The position numbers and the translations under genes were made by a program. Below the pieces are notes generated by a model. The model saw nothing but the letters and a program-made list of their open reading frames with translations, was not told where the DNA came from and did not search any database. From OPU3-GD-OMZ sp001901525 (GTDB lineage Bacteria > Pseudomonadota > Gammaproteobacteria > Methylococcales > Methylomonadaceae): a stretch of DNA of 64,000 bases. Positions 1 to 8,654 of this stretch are shown piece after piece (the first letter of the stretch is position 1; every line of letters begins with the position of its first letter). The stretch covers positions 6,019 to 70,018 of the forward strand of contig CAXCEI010000004.1 in NCBI GenBank assembly GCA_963981505.1, in the 5' to 3' direction.

Positions 1-1826
1 TCGCCTTCGACCATACCGAGTTTCTGCATCATACTGGCAACTTTTTCAGAAGCAAATATACGCATCAGGTCATCTTCCAGAGAAAGATAAAAACGTGTTG
101 AACCAGGATCGCCTTGACGCCCCGAACGGCCCCGTAGTTGATTATCTATCCGTCTTGATTCATGACGCTCAGAACCAATAACATGCAATCCACCACTGGC
201 TATAACTTTATCATGATGTGCTTGCCAATCATCTTTAACCTTGGTGACCGCAGACTCACTCGGGTTATCACCCAACACTTGTAGTGCAACATCAAGATTA
301 CCACCCAAAACGATATCGGTTCCCCGACCCGCCATATTAGTCGCAATTGTTACTGCACTCGTTGTACCTGCTTGCTCAATAATATGCGCTTCCCGTTCAT
401 GCTGCTTGGCATTCAAAATCTCATGTTTAATATTCTGCCGGGCCAGTTCCCGAGAAATTAACTCAGAATTCTCGATTGATGTTGTGCCGACTAAAACGGG
501 TTGACCGCGCTTAGAACACCCTTTGATATCATCAATAATCGCATTATATTTTTCACCAACCGTCATATAAATGAGATCGCCGCTGTCATTTCTAACCATG
601 GGTCTATGCGTTGGTATTACGACCACTTCCAAACTGTAGATCTTTTGCAATTCAACCGCTTCGGTATCGGCCGTTCCAGTCATACCCGATAACTTATCGT
701 AGAGTCGAAAATAATTCTGAAAGGTTATTGAAGCCAGTGTCTGATTATCTTCTTGAACCTTAACTTGTTCTTTTGCCTCAATCGCTTGGTGCAAGCCATC
801 ACCCCAACGACGCCCAGACATAATACGACCGGTAAATTCATCAACGATCAACACTTCATTACTTTTCACGATGTAATCAACATCACGATGATAGAGCACA
901 TGGGCCCGTAATGATGCCGTCAAAAAATGCATCATTCTGATATTAACCGCATCATACAAACTTCCGCCTTCGGAAATATAACCATGATCAGCCATTAACT
1001 GCTCAACGCGTGCATGCCCTGCTTCGGTCAGATGCACCTGTCGCATCTTCTCATCTACTGAATAATCGCCCGCTTCACCTTCTTTTTCTTGCTTGGTCAA
1101 CCCTGGGATAATCTGATTAACCTTAATAAACATTTCGGTGCTTTCTTCTGTCGGACCTGAGATAACCAACGGTGTTCTGGCTTCATCAATTAAAATTGAA
1201 TCAACTTCATCGACAACAGCATAATACAACCCTCTTTGCACCTTCCTATCAAGGGTGTAGGCCATATTATCTCTTAGATAATCAAAACCAAATTCATTAT
1301 TAGTCCCATAAGTGATATCAGCTGCATAAGCCTCGCGCCGCTCTTCACTGGTTAATTCACTAACAATAACGCCTGTTTTAAGGCCCAAAAAGTTATAAAT
1401 CTGCCCCATCCAGGCACTATCTCGTTTTGCCAGATAATCATTCACAGTGACAACATGCACGCCTTTTCCAGGAAGCGCATTAAGGTATGCCGCCAGCGTT
1501 GCCACTAGGGTTTTACCTTCTCCGGTCTTCATTTCTGAAATTTTGCCGTCATTTAAGACCATGCCGCCAATCAGTTGCACATCGAAATGACGCATACCTA
1601 ATACACGTATAGAAGCTTCACGTACGGTTGCAAAAGCCTCTGGGATTAATGAATCAAGCTCTGCACCTGCCGTTAAGCGCTCTCGAAACTCTGCTGTTTT
1701 GGCTTTTAAGGCCTCATCACTTAAACTTTCATATTCTGACGCTAATACGTTAATTTTCTTAACTAACTTATTCTTTTTCTTAACGAGTCTGTCATTCCGA
1801 CTACCAAATAACTTCTTGACCAACAT
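1..1826 (-). CDS. secA: Preprotein translocase ATPase SecA, N-terminal 608 residues (cut by window edge)
   Basis: SecA is the ATP-driven motor that pushes unfolded preproteins through SecYEG. The frame is open from an ATG at 1826 to the left edge, where it reads LGMVEG, a stretch expected just past residue 600 of the roughly 900-residue family; the C-terminal third lies outside the window. Visible motifs are the N-terminal VKKLFGSRNDR, the Walker A segment MKTGEGKT at residues 99-106, and the DEAD-type box VDEVDSILIDEAR starting at residue 205, with the aspartate at 209 as in E. coli. It is transcribed away from dciA. No secM-like arrest peptide gene lies upstream, so the secM regulation known from enterobacteria is not expected here. 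Confidence 0.97.
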   Translation of the reverse strand, partial: MLVKKLFGSRNDRLVKKKNKLVKKINVLASEYESLSDEALKAKTAEFRERLTAGAELDSLIPEAFATVREASIRVLGMRHFDVQLIGGMVLNDGKISEMKTGEGKTLVATLAAYLNALPGKGVHVVTVNDYLAKRDSAWMGQIYNFLGLKTGVIVSELTSEERREAYAADITYGTNNEFGFDYLRDNMAYTLDRKVQRGLYYAVVDEVDSILIDEARTPLVISGPTEESTEMFIKVNQIIPGLTKQEKEGEAGDYSVDEKMRQVHLTEAGHARVEQLMADHGYISEGGSLYDAVNIRMMHFLTASLRAHVLYHRDVDYIVKSNEVLIVDEFTGRIMSGRRWGDGLHQAIEAKEQVKVQEDNQTLASITFQNYFRLYDKLSGMTGTADTEAVELQKIYSLEVVVIPTHRPMVRNDSGDLIYMTVGEKYNAIIDDIKGCSKRGQPVLVGTTSIENSELISRELARQNIKHEILNAKQHEREAHIIEQAGTTSAVTIATNMAGRGTDIVLGGNLDVALQVLGDNPSESAVTKVKDDWQAHHDKVIASGGLHVIGSERHESRRIDNQLRGRSGRQGDPGSTRFYLSLEDDLMRIFASEKVASMMQKLGMVEG

Positions 1827-1869
1827 GGCTAACTTTCCAATGAATTTAAATTTGTAATAAAACCTAATG

Positions 1870-1875
1870 ATTATA
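1870..1875 (-). promoter_or_regulatory. Probable -10 box of the secA promoter
   Basis: A perfect TATAAT on the minus strand lies about 45 bases upstream of the secA start codon. No convincing -35 hexamer sits 16-18 bases further upstream, so this is a partial match to a sigma-70 promoter. It is the best candidate in the 260-base secA/dciA divergent region. Confidence 0.5.
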
Positions 1876-2014
1876 TACCTTATCAAGCCTTCTTAACAGA
1901 CCTGATCCTTACTGCAGCCCACAACACCCTCTCTAAAACAGGTCGCCGACTCAGTACTTGACTCACCCTTTAATTGTTTTCTAGATATTGCCGTCTTAAA
2001 AGGCAGGTAAACGT

Positions 2015-2020
2015 TATAAT
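2015..2020 (+). promoter_or_regulatory. Probable -10 box of the dciA promoter
   Basis: A perfect TATAAT on the plus strand lies 67 bases before the dciA start codon. The only -35-like hexamer upstream (TTGCCG at 1989-1994) is about 20 bases away, too far for an ideal sigma-70 promoter. The call rests on the -10 match and the position only. Confidence 0.45.
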
Positions 2021-2086
2021 GTCTGACGATGTTACGATTTCACCAAAATAAACAGACACCACTCTCTAATAGAAACTAATCGCTCA

Positions 2087-2545
2087 ATGAAGAGAAAACG
2101 AAAAAATCATTTCAATTCCGTCTTATCTTATACGAGTGCAGTCACACTCAACTTTTCAGAAATCATTAATCAACAAAGAATGCTGCAGGAAATCATATGC
2201 CGATCGTTACCCGATCATTTCTCAGCGCATATAACAAACTGTATTAAAAAAGATAAAACCATCATTATTTTCACTTCATCAGCAACATGGGCCAGCCAAT
2301 TGCGTTTTTTAAATCAACCGATCATGGCAGCATTGCGCGCCAATGGCGAAAACGATATCTCTGAAACTAAAATTAGAGTACTTCCTAAATCGTTATCGCC
2401 TAAACCCCATAAAAGACCCGCAAAAAAGCTATCAGCGACATCACTTAATATAATTCATAGCAATGCCCTCGCCCTGACAAACAATAGTGAACTTGCCAGC
2501 GCCTTTTTAAGACTACACAACACGCTAAAAAACAAAATGTCTTAA
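2087..2545 (+). CDS. dciA: DciA/DUF721 family protein (replicative helicase loader)
   Basis: The 152-residue product resembles the DUF721/DciA family, whose members help load the DnaB helicase in bacteria that lack DnaC. The family-like core is about residues 28-85: an amphipathic helical start (INQQRMLQEIICRSLPDHF), a beta-strand stretch (KTIIIFTSSATWASQLRFL) and a helix ending in MAALRA. The C-terminal third is basic and low in complexity (KPHKRPAKK), which I read as a probable DNA-binding tail. The position between secA and lpxC is where dciA is commonly found in gammaproteobacteria. The last four bases overlap the convergent lpxC stop, leaving no room for a terminator. Confidence 0.8.
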   Translation: MKRKRKNHFNSVLSYTSAVTLNFSEIINQQRMLQEIICRSLPDHFSAHITNCIKKDKTIIIFTSSATWASQLRFLNQPIMAALRANGENDISETKIRVLPKSLSPKPHKRPAKKLSATSLNIIHSNALALTNNSELASAFLRLHNTLKNKMS

Positions 2546-3450
2546 GGTAGAACCGGTTGTACAAATGCTTTAGGAAGTTCATTTAAGCCTTCAAATGAAA
2601 CCATTTCCCAAGCCTCAGGATCTTTAATTAACGCCCGCAAAAGTTGATTATTAAGACTATGGCCCGATTTATAACCACTAAATTCACCCAGCAAATTATG
2701 GCCCAGTAGATAAAGATCGCCTATCGCATCTAACATTTTATGCTTTACAAACTCATCCGCATAACGCAAACCGTCTTCATTTAATACTTTTAAATCGTCA
2801 ACAACAATCGCATTATCCATACTCCCGCCTAATGCCAAGTTATTTTTCTGAAGTAATTCAATATCCTTCATAAAACCAAATGTTCTGGCCCGACTCACTT
2901 CCTTAATAAAACTAGTGGTAGAAAAATCGATTACCGCTGTTTTAACATTCGACTTAAAGGCGGGGTGTTCAAAATCAATGGTAAAACCAACCCTAAAACC
3001 TTCGTAAGGCGTAAAAGAAGCCCACTTATCACCCTCAGTCACTTTAACGGACTTCTTAACTCTTATGTACTTACGCCACGCTTCCTGCTCCTGTATTCCC
3101 GCCGATTGCAATAAAAAAACAAAAGGACCGGCACTTCCATCCATAATCGGTATTTCCGGAGCGCTCACATCTACCAATGCATTATCAATACCCAGCCCAG
3201 AAAATGCCGATAATAGATGTTCAACTGTCGAAACTCGCACACCATTTTGTATCAATGTTGTTGACAACCTCGTGTCACCTACATTTTCAGATTTTGCATC
3301 AACAAACGCGGACTCCCCAATATCACTCCGTCTAAAACGAATTCCTGTATCGGGATCTGCGGGGTGTAAGGTCAAATAGACATTCTCACCCGTGTGCAAA
3401 CCCACACCTGTCGCTCGGATAGTATTTTTAAGCGTCCTTTGTTTCAACAT
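2542..3450 (-). CDS. lpxC: UDP-3-O-acyl-N-acetylglucosamine deacetylase LpxC
   Basis: LpxC is the zinc-dependent deacetylase of the committed step of lipid A synthesis. The 302-residue length is normal. Visible zinc-site and catalytic elements are VEHLLSAFSGLGIDN (histidine 78), HKMLDAIGDLYLLG (the His-x3-Asp zinc motif) and SGHSLNNQLLRAL (catalytic histidine region). The substrate-loop motif EIPIMDGSAGPF is intact. It closes the dcw cluster, 153 bases beyond ftsZ. That gap holds a possible -10 box (TAGAAT, 3484-3489 on the minus strand), so lpxC may also have its own promoter. It is convergent with dciA and overlaps it by four bases. Confidence 0.97.
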   Translation of the reverse strand: MLKQRTLKNTIRATGVGLHTGENVYLTLHPADPDTGIRFRRSDIGESAFVDAKSENVGDTRLSTTLIQNGVRVSTVEHLLSAFSGLGIDNALVDVSAPEIPIMDGSAGPFVFLLQSAGIQEQEAWRKYIRVKKSVKVTEGDKWASFTPYEGFRVGFTIDFEHPAFKSNVKTAVIDFSTTSFIKEVSRARTFGFMKDIELLQKNNLALGGSMDNAIVVDDLKVLNEDGLRYADEFVKHKMLDAIGDLYLLGHNLLGEFSGYKSGHSLNNQLLRALIKDPEAWEMVSFEGLNELPKAFVQPVLP

Positions 3451-3603
3451 AAATTTTTAAGCTACCGCTAAATAAAAGTTGCCATTCTACCATAAGAGAT
3501 CCTTTTGGCAGCAACACACCGCTTCTACTTGCAAAATTGATCACTTAAAAAAACACCTACCTTCCAAGTAAAACCTGATAAACAAAGACTTTACCCCATC
3601 AAC

Positions 3604-4761
3604 TTAATCTGCTTGCCTTCTCAAAAATGCCGGAATATCCAAATAATCCATATTTTCTGCTTTTTTTGCCTGAGCACCATAACGTGCTTCACCGCTTTCA
3701 CGTTTTCTGACCGCTGTCGGCTTCTCAAACACACCATAATCAACAGGCTTTTTAGCTATACTCGCTCGACTATTAAGCGTTGAAACAACAGAACGTTGTT
3801 GAGCCTCCCCCATGCCTGTTGCAACCACAGTCACTTTAATCTCATCGTCTAACTCTGGATCTATTGCTGTACCTATTTTAATAATCGCATCTTCCGAAGC
3901 AAACTCATGAACAATCTCACCGACTTCATTAAACTCTGCAATACCCAATTCCGATGTCGCGGTAATATTAACCAATATTCCCTTCGCACCAAACAAACTC
4001 ACATCATCTAACAAAGGACACGCGACTGCTTTTTCAGCGGCCTCTCTTGCTCGATTATCGCCTTTTGCAGTGCCTGTTCCCATAATAGCCACACCCATTG
4101 CGGACATCACAGTTTTCACATCCGCAAAATCAACATTAATAAGACCCGGATTAACAATAAGTTCCGTAATACCTTGAACGGCTTCTTTAAGTACATCATT
4201 CGCTGCATTAAAAGCATCAATCAAGGAAACATTACTGCCTAATACCGGTAATAATTTTTGATTGGGAATAACGATCAGTGAGTCTACATACTTTTCTAAT
4301 TCCAAAAGCCCTTCTTCAGCAGCTTTCATTTTCTTAGCACCTTCAAATTTAAAGGGTTTTGTCACCACAGCCACTGTCAGAATACCCTTATCTTTTGCAG
4401 CTTCAGCAATAACAGGGATTGCACCCGTACCTGTTCCGCCACCCATTCCTGCTGTTAAAAACACCATATCGGCACCGTCAATTGCCTCCTCAATACGACT
4501 GCGGTCTTCTTGTGCTGCTTGCTTTCCTATATCAGGGTTTGTCCCTGCGCCTAAGCCTTGCGTCAATTCAGAACCTAATTGAATCAGGGTATCCACACTT
4601 AACCGTCTCAGCGCCTGAGCATCTGTATTTGCGCCAATAAAGTCAACACCACTAATTCCGGTATTTACCATATGATCTACGGCATTACCACCACCGCCAC
4701 CAATACCAATCACTTTAATAATGGCTTCTCTTTTAAACATATCTTCTAATTCAAATTTCAT
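3604..4761 (-). CDS. ftsZ: Cell division GTPase FtsZ
   Basis: FtsZ is the tubulin homologue that forms the cytokinetic ring. The 385-residue product has the nucleotide-binding start GIGGGGGNAVDHM (residues 19-31) and the tubulin signature GGGTGTGA (residues 107-114). The T7 loop region appears as NPGLINVDFADVKTV. A variable linker follows from about residue 315, and the C-terminal tail YLDIPAFLRRQAD is the conserved peptide that binds FtsA and ZipA. A strong ribosome binding site (GAGGAG, seven bases before ATG) supports high expression. It follows ftsA by 26 bases. Confidence 0.98.
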   Translation of the reverse strand: MKFELEDMFKREAIIKVIGIGGGGGNAVDHMVNTGISGVDFIGANTDAQALRRLSVDTLIQLGSELTQGLGAGTNPDIGKQAAQEDRSRIEEAIDGADMVFLTAGMGGGTGTGAIPVIAEAAKDKGILTVAVVTKPFKFEGAKKMKAAEEGLLELEKYVDSLIVIPNQKLLPVLGSNVSLIDAFNAANDVLKEAVQGITELIVNPGLINVDFADVKTVMSAMGVAIMGTGTAKGDNRAREAAEKAVACPLLDDVSLFGAKGILVNITATSELGIAEFNEVGEIVHEFASEDAIIKIGTAIDPELDDEIKVTVVATGMGEAQQRSVVSTLNSRASIAKKPVDYGVFEKPTAVRKRESGEARYGAQAKKAENMDYLDIPAFLRRQAD

Positions 4762-4787
4762 TTAGATCTCCTCATTTTTTAATTTTA

Positions 4788-6020
4788 TTAATATCCGCCA
4801 CTAAACCAATTTTTCATTCTCTCAAACATACTTTCATTCAAATTATCCTGTGCCGCCACGCTATACTCTTGTTGATAATCTTTTCCATACATAACCAGAC
4901 CCACACCCGTCGAATAAATGGGATTACTCACAATATCGGTTAATCCACTCACGCCATACGGAGCGCCTAATCTAACCGGCATGTGAAATATCTCCTCGGC
5001 TAACTCAACCAGACCTGATGCCTTTGAACTCCCCCCACTGATAACAATACCGGCTGCAATTAAATCTTCATAACCACTACGCCTTAATTCAGCTTGAACT
5101 AAAAACAGTAACTCCTCATAACGAGGCGCTATAATTTCTGTTAAATTTTGTTTCATAATTGTCCTAGGCTCTCTATCGCCAATACTAGGAACATCAATCA
5201 TTTCATCTGTCTCTGCCAATTGTGAGAGTGCACAGGCATGCTGGATCTTTATTTGTTCGGCATGCTGTGTAGGAGTCCGTAACGCAACAGCAATATCATT
5301 CGTTACCTGATCTCCTGCAATAGGTATCACTGAAGTATGTTTAATTGCACCCTCGGTAAATATGGCAATATCGGTTGTCCCCCCACCAATATCAATCAAA
5401 CAAACGCCCAGATCTTTTTCATCTTCTGTTAATACCGCTGTACACGAAGCCAATTGCTCTAAAACAATATCATTCACTTCGAGGTCACAACGCCTAATGC
5501 ACTTGATAATATTCTGTGCAGCACTGACACTCCCCGTTACCATATGAACTTTTGCTTCTAACCGAATACCTGACATCCCAATAGGTTCTTTAATACCATC
5601 TTGCAAATCAATGACAAATTCCTGAGGTAAAATATGTAATATTTTCTGGTCAGCAGGAATTGCGACTGCACGCGCCGAATCAATCACGCGATTAATATCA
5701 TACTGACTCACTTCTTTATCCTTTATTGCAACAATGCCATGTGAATTCAAACTCCGAATATGACTCCCCGCAATGCCTGCAAAGACTGATTTAATTTCAC
5801 AACCCGCCATCAATTCAGCTTCTTCGACTGCCCTCCGAATCGCCTGTACCGTTGATTCCAAATTCACCACCACACCTTTTTTTAACCCTCGCGATGGACT
5901 TACCCCTATACCAATAATCTCTATATCACCGTTTGGCGTCAGTTCACTTACAACTGCAGCTACTTTCGAAGTACCTATATCCAAACCGACTATTAAATTA
6001 CGATCTGTTTTTTTTGCCAT
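4788..6020 (-). CDS. ftsA: Cell division protein FtsA (actin-like membrane tether of FtsZ)
   Basis: FtsA links FtsZ filaments to the membrane and recruits later divisome proteins. The 410-residue protein has the actin-family phosphate-1 loop GLDIGTSKVAAVV (residues 13-25), the phosphate-2 motif LIDIGGGTTDIAIF and an adenosine motif ISGGSSKASGLVELAE. It ends in a short amphipathic stretch (FERMKNWFSGGY), which fits the C-terminal membrane-targeting helix. The length is close to the usual 410-420 residues. It lies between ftsQ and ftsZ in the standard order. Confidence 0.97.
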   Translation of the reverse strand: MAKKTDRNLIVGLDIGTSKVAAVVSELTPNGDIEIIGIGVSPSRGLKKGVVVNLESTVQAIRRAVEEAELMAGCEIKSVFAGIAGSHIRSLNSHGIVAIKDKEVSQYDINRVIDSARAVAIPADQKILHILPQEFVIDLQDGIKEPIGMSGIRLEAKVHMVTGSVSAAQNIIKCIRRCDLEVNDIVLEQLASCTAVLTEDEKDLGVCLIDIGGGTTDIAIFTEGAIKHTSVIPIAGDQVTNDIAVALRTPTQHAEQIKIQHACALSQLAETDEMIDVPSIGDREPRTIMKQNLTEIIAPRYEELLFLVQAELRRSGYEDLIAAGIVISGGSSKASGLVELAEEIFHMPVRLGAPYGVSGLTDIVSNPIYSTGVGLVMYGKDYQQEYSVAAQDNLNESMFERMKNWFSGGY

Positions 6021-6093
6021 CTGCTTTCTCTCAAGTTATCTTCAAATTTTAAAGGTCGACCTACCTAACACTCATCACTGTTCTTACCACCCA

Positions 6094-6783
6094 CTATTTC
6101 CATGCCACTGAGAAACCATTGTGATATCTCATATCTACCTGCTTCACCGCGCCGTTTTCTTTTTTATTCATACGATCATACACACCCATAAAACGCTGTA
6201 AGCGTTCGGTGGGTTTATCCCGCCCTAACTGAACCTTCATGCCATTACTAAATACTGCACTCACCGCATTTTGCGGCGAAATCACTAACCTAGCCAAATC
6301 CAAACCGGCATCATCAACATTTATTTGTAGCTCTCCTAACAAATCAAATACGCGTTTATGCGCCCCCACAGGGCCCATTAAAACCGGTAAATCTTTGATC
6401 GCCAAAACCGTGGCGGGCTTAAATATTTCACCGCGATCATTTAATAATTTCTCCCGTCCCCAAAAAGCAACGGCTGATTGTTCGGCCACATGAATATCAA
6501 CAATATCAGGCCATACCCTTGCCACTGAAACGGTATCAACCCATGGCAAATTTTCAACGGCTTCTCGAATAGCCACTATATCGACTGTCAAAAAACTCTC
6601 TTGCAATGCATGGCCGATTACCTTTTTAACGTCCCCTTTATCCAAATGCTGAAACGTACCGGAAACCCTGACATAACGAATTGGGAATGAAGCCACTATA
6701 CCCGCCTTAATATCGTCATAATGAGCCCCCACACTGCCAATAAGTAACAGCATCAGAAAGAATATTTTAGGCACCTTACTCAC
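6094..6783 (-). CDS. ftsQ: Cell division protein FtsQ with very short cytoplasmic tail
   Basis: FtsQ is the bitopic scaffold that joins FtsB and FtsL in the divisome. The 229-residue product has a transmembrane helix near residues 5-20, the POTRA domain (RYVRVSGTFQHLDKGDVKK through about residue 105) and the beta domain containing LLNDRGEIFKP. The start is GTG with an AGGA ribosome binding site eight bases upstream, three bases after the ddl stop. An in-frame TGA just upstream rules out a longer N-terminus, so the cytoplasmic tail is only about five residues, against roughly 25 in E. coli. Identity is secure from the order ddl-ftsQ-ftsA and the POTRA sequence. Confidence 0.93.
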   Translation of the reverse strand: MSKVPKIFFLMLLLIGSVGAHYDDIKAGIVASFPIRYVRVSGTFQHLDKGDVKKVIGHALQESFLTVDIVAIREAVENLPWVDTVSVARVWPDIVDIHVAEQSAVAFWGREKLLNDRGEIFKPATVLAIKDLPVLMGPVGAHKRVFDLLGELQINVDDAGLDLARLVISPQNAVSAVFSNGMKVQLGRDKPTERLQRFMGVYDRMNKKENGAVKQVDMRYHNGFSVAWK

Positions 6784-6786
6784 TGA

Positions 6787-7722
6787 TCACGTCCTGACTA
6801 TTTTACTACTGTCTAAAATACGCCAAACCAGTTCGCCGAAATCTATTCCCGCTGCTTTTGCAGCCATGGGAAGTAAGCTGTGATCAGTCATCCCCGGCAC
6901 AGTATTAATCTCAATTAACTGTGACTGGCCGTCACGATCTATAAACAAATCAACACGCCCCCATCCCTGAACACCCACAATCTGAATAGCCCGTTTAGCT
7001 AGCGACATCACTCTTTCCTCATTGGGTTGAGTTAACCCACTCGGGCAAAAATACTGAGTCGAATCGGATATATATTTGGCCTCATAATCGTAAAAACTAT
7101 TCGGTGTTTTTACTCGAACCACAGGTAACACCTGATCCCCTATAAACCCTACCGTGTATTCATCACCCTCAACCCATGCTTCTGCATAAACAGAACGATC
7201 AAATTCCTTTGCTAATTGATAACCTGCTCGCAATTCCCCGGTATTATTAACTCGACTCATTCCTATACTTGACCCTTCTCGCACCGGCTTAACAATCATT
7301 GGAAAACCTAATTGATCGATACAGGCATCAAAATCCTGTTCACTGGTTAGCGTATACCACTGAGGTGTTGTTAAACCCGCACCTTTTAGGCACCATTTTG
7401 TTCTTAACTTATCCATACAAATCGCAGATGCCAAAACCCCGCTACCGCTATAAGGAACATTAAGACTTTCTAGCACGCCCTGTAAAACGCCATCCTCACC
7501 ACCACGACCGTGAATAGCATTAAAAACACAATCAAAAGCCCCGCCTAAAAAAGGACTGACTAAATCGTCTCTCACTTCAACGGCGCGTGCATTAACACCT
7601 TGCGCTAACAAAGCCTCCAATACCGCATAACCACTTTTCAAAGAAACTTCTCTTTCTGCCGAGGGCCCGCCCATGACCACCGCAACACGACCAAACTGTG
7701 CTGAATCAATAGTAACTGTCAC
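6787..7722 (-). CDS. ddlB: D-alanine--D-alanine ligase (DdlB type)
   Basis: Ddl makes the D-Ala-D-Ala dipeptide used by MurF. The ATP-grasp protein carries VAVVMGGPSAEREVSLKSG at the N-terminus, AIHGRGGEDGVLQG, the P-loop segment KPVREGSSIGMSRV, and the C-terminal metal site LIEINTVPGMTDHSL. I chose GTG at 7722 (311 residues): it forms a GTGA overlap with the murB stop and has a GGGGG ribosome binding site six bases upstream. A TTG at 7728 is the alternative, but it lies directly on that site. The dcw context is standard. Confidence 0.96.
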   Translation of the reverse strand: MTVTIDSAQFGRVAVVMGGPSAEREVSLKSGYAVLEALLAQGVNARAVEVRDDLVSPFLGGAFDCVFNAIHGRGGEDGVLQGVLESLNVPYSGSGVLASAICMDKLRTKWCLKGAGLTTPQWYTLTSEQDFDACIDQLGFPMIVKPVREGSSIGMSRVNNTGELRAGYQLAKEFDRSVYAEAWVEGDEYTVGFIGDQVLPVVRVKTPNSFYDYEAKYISDSTQYFCPSGLTQPNEERVMSLAKRAIQIVGVQGWGRVDLFIDRDGQSQLIEINTVPGMTDHSLLPMAAKAAGIDFGELVWRILDSSKIVRT

Positions 7723-8654
7723 GTACAACCCCCATGATCACTACCCACATGAAACTCACCAATAATTTCAACTTCACGTTCTAGCATCACGCCTAATTTC
7801 TTTTCTACCTGCACCTGAATGATCTCAATTAGGGTTTCAATGTCTTTCGCTGTTGCATTATCTTGGTTAATAATAAAGTTTGCATGTTGCTCAGAAACAC
7901 AAGCTCCTCCCACCACATAACCTTTAAGACCACAAACTTCTATTAATCTAGCTGCATAATCATTATTAGGATTTTTAAAAACAGATCCACAAGAAGGTTG
8001 GCTAAGCGGCTGCGTTGCCGAGCGTTTGCTTAACAGTTCTTTGGTTTTTTCTGCACTTTCCTTCGTTGAACCTTTTGCTAACCGCAAGCGCGCTGCTAAA
8101 AACCATTCATTATCAGGCCCTATGACTGAACGGTAACCGATTTTATAATCCTCGGTCTCATGCATAACCGTTTCACCCTGTGTTGTAATAGCCTCTATAC
8201 CCTCAACAATATCCCAGGTTTCACAACCAAATGCACCGGCATTCATTTTCAGAGCACCACCCATCGTACCCGGAATACCTGAAAAGAATTCAGCACCGAT
8301 AAAACCATGGTCACGACAAAATCTTGCCACTTTTGAACAATGAACACCCACCTCAACATAAAGTGATTGATCGTCACAAATTGTGATTGTTTTTAATCGC
8401 CCGCGGGTATTAACCACAGTCCCTCGAATACCACCATCACGGATCAATAAGTTACTCCCCATACCCATAAAGAAAACCGGCTCATCGACTGAAAGCGCTG
8501 ATATAAAGTTAACTAAATCATCGCGATCAAAAGGAAAATACAATTGATCGGCAACGCCACCCACATGCCAACTGGTATATTTGGCAAGTTTTTCATGCTG
8601 CAAAAGGCGGCCTTTTAATGAACCGCCTTTTTGACTTAAGTCCCCATTATTCAT
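7719..8654 (-). CDS. murB: UDP-N-acetylenolpyruvoylglucosamine reductase MurB
   Basis: MurB is the FAD-dependent reductase that turns UDP-GlcNAc-enolpyruvate into UDP-MurNAc. The FAD-binding region shows VFFMGMGSNLLIRDGGIRG and GIPGTMGGALKMNAGAFG. The C-terminal substrate domain shows PSCGSVFKNP, with the serine expected to donate the proton, and FIINQDNATAKDIETLI. The ATG at 8654 makes an ATGA overlap with the murC stop and has AAGGA five bases upstream; an ATG at 8660 would sit on that site. Carrying murB between murC and ddl inside the dcw cluster is common in gammaproteobacteria but is not the E. coli arrangement. Confidence 0.96.
   Translation of the reverse strand: MNNGDLSQKGGSLKGRLLQHEKLAKYTSWHVGGVADQLYFPFDRDDLVNFISALSVDEPVFFMGMGSNLLIRDGGIRGTVVNTRGRLKTITICDDQSLYVEVGVHCSKVARFCRDHGFIGAEFFSGIPGTMGGALKMNAGAFGCETWDIVEGIEAITTQGETVMHETEDYKIGYRSVIGPDNEWFLAARLRLAKGSTKESAEKTKELLSKRSATQPLSQPSCGSVFKNPNNDYAARLIEVCGLKGYVVGGACVSEQHANFIINQDNATAKDIETLIEIIQVQVEKKLGVMLEREVEIIGEFHVGSDHGGCT

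Noticed and set aside
2001..2086. SecM-like arrest peptide upstream of secA
   Set aside because: No minus-strand frame with a signal peptide and a proline-rich arrest-type end was seen between dciA and secA.
3065..6111. Plus-strand open frames opposite lpxC, ftsZ and ftsA
   Set aside because: They lie wholly inside strongly conserved minus-strand genes and their translations show no recognisable features; they are coding shadows.
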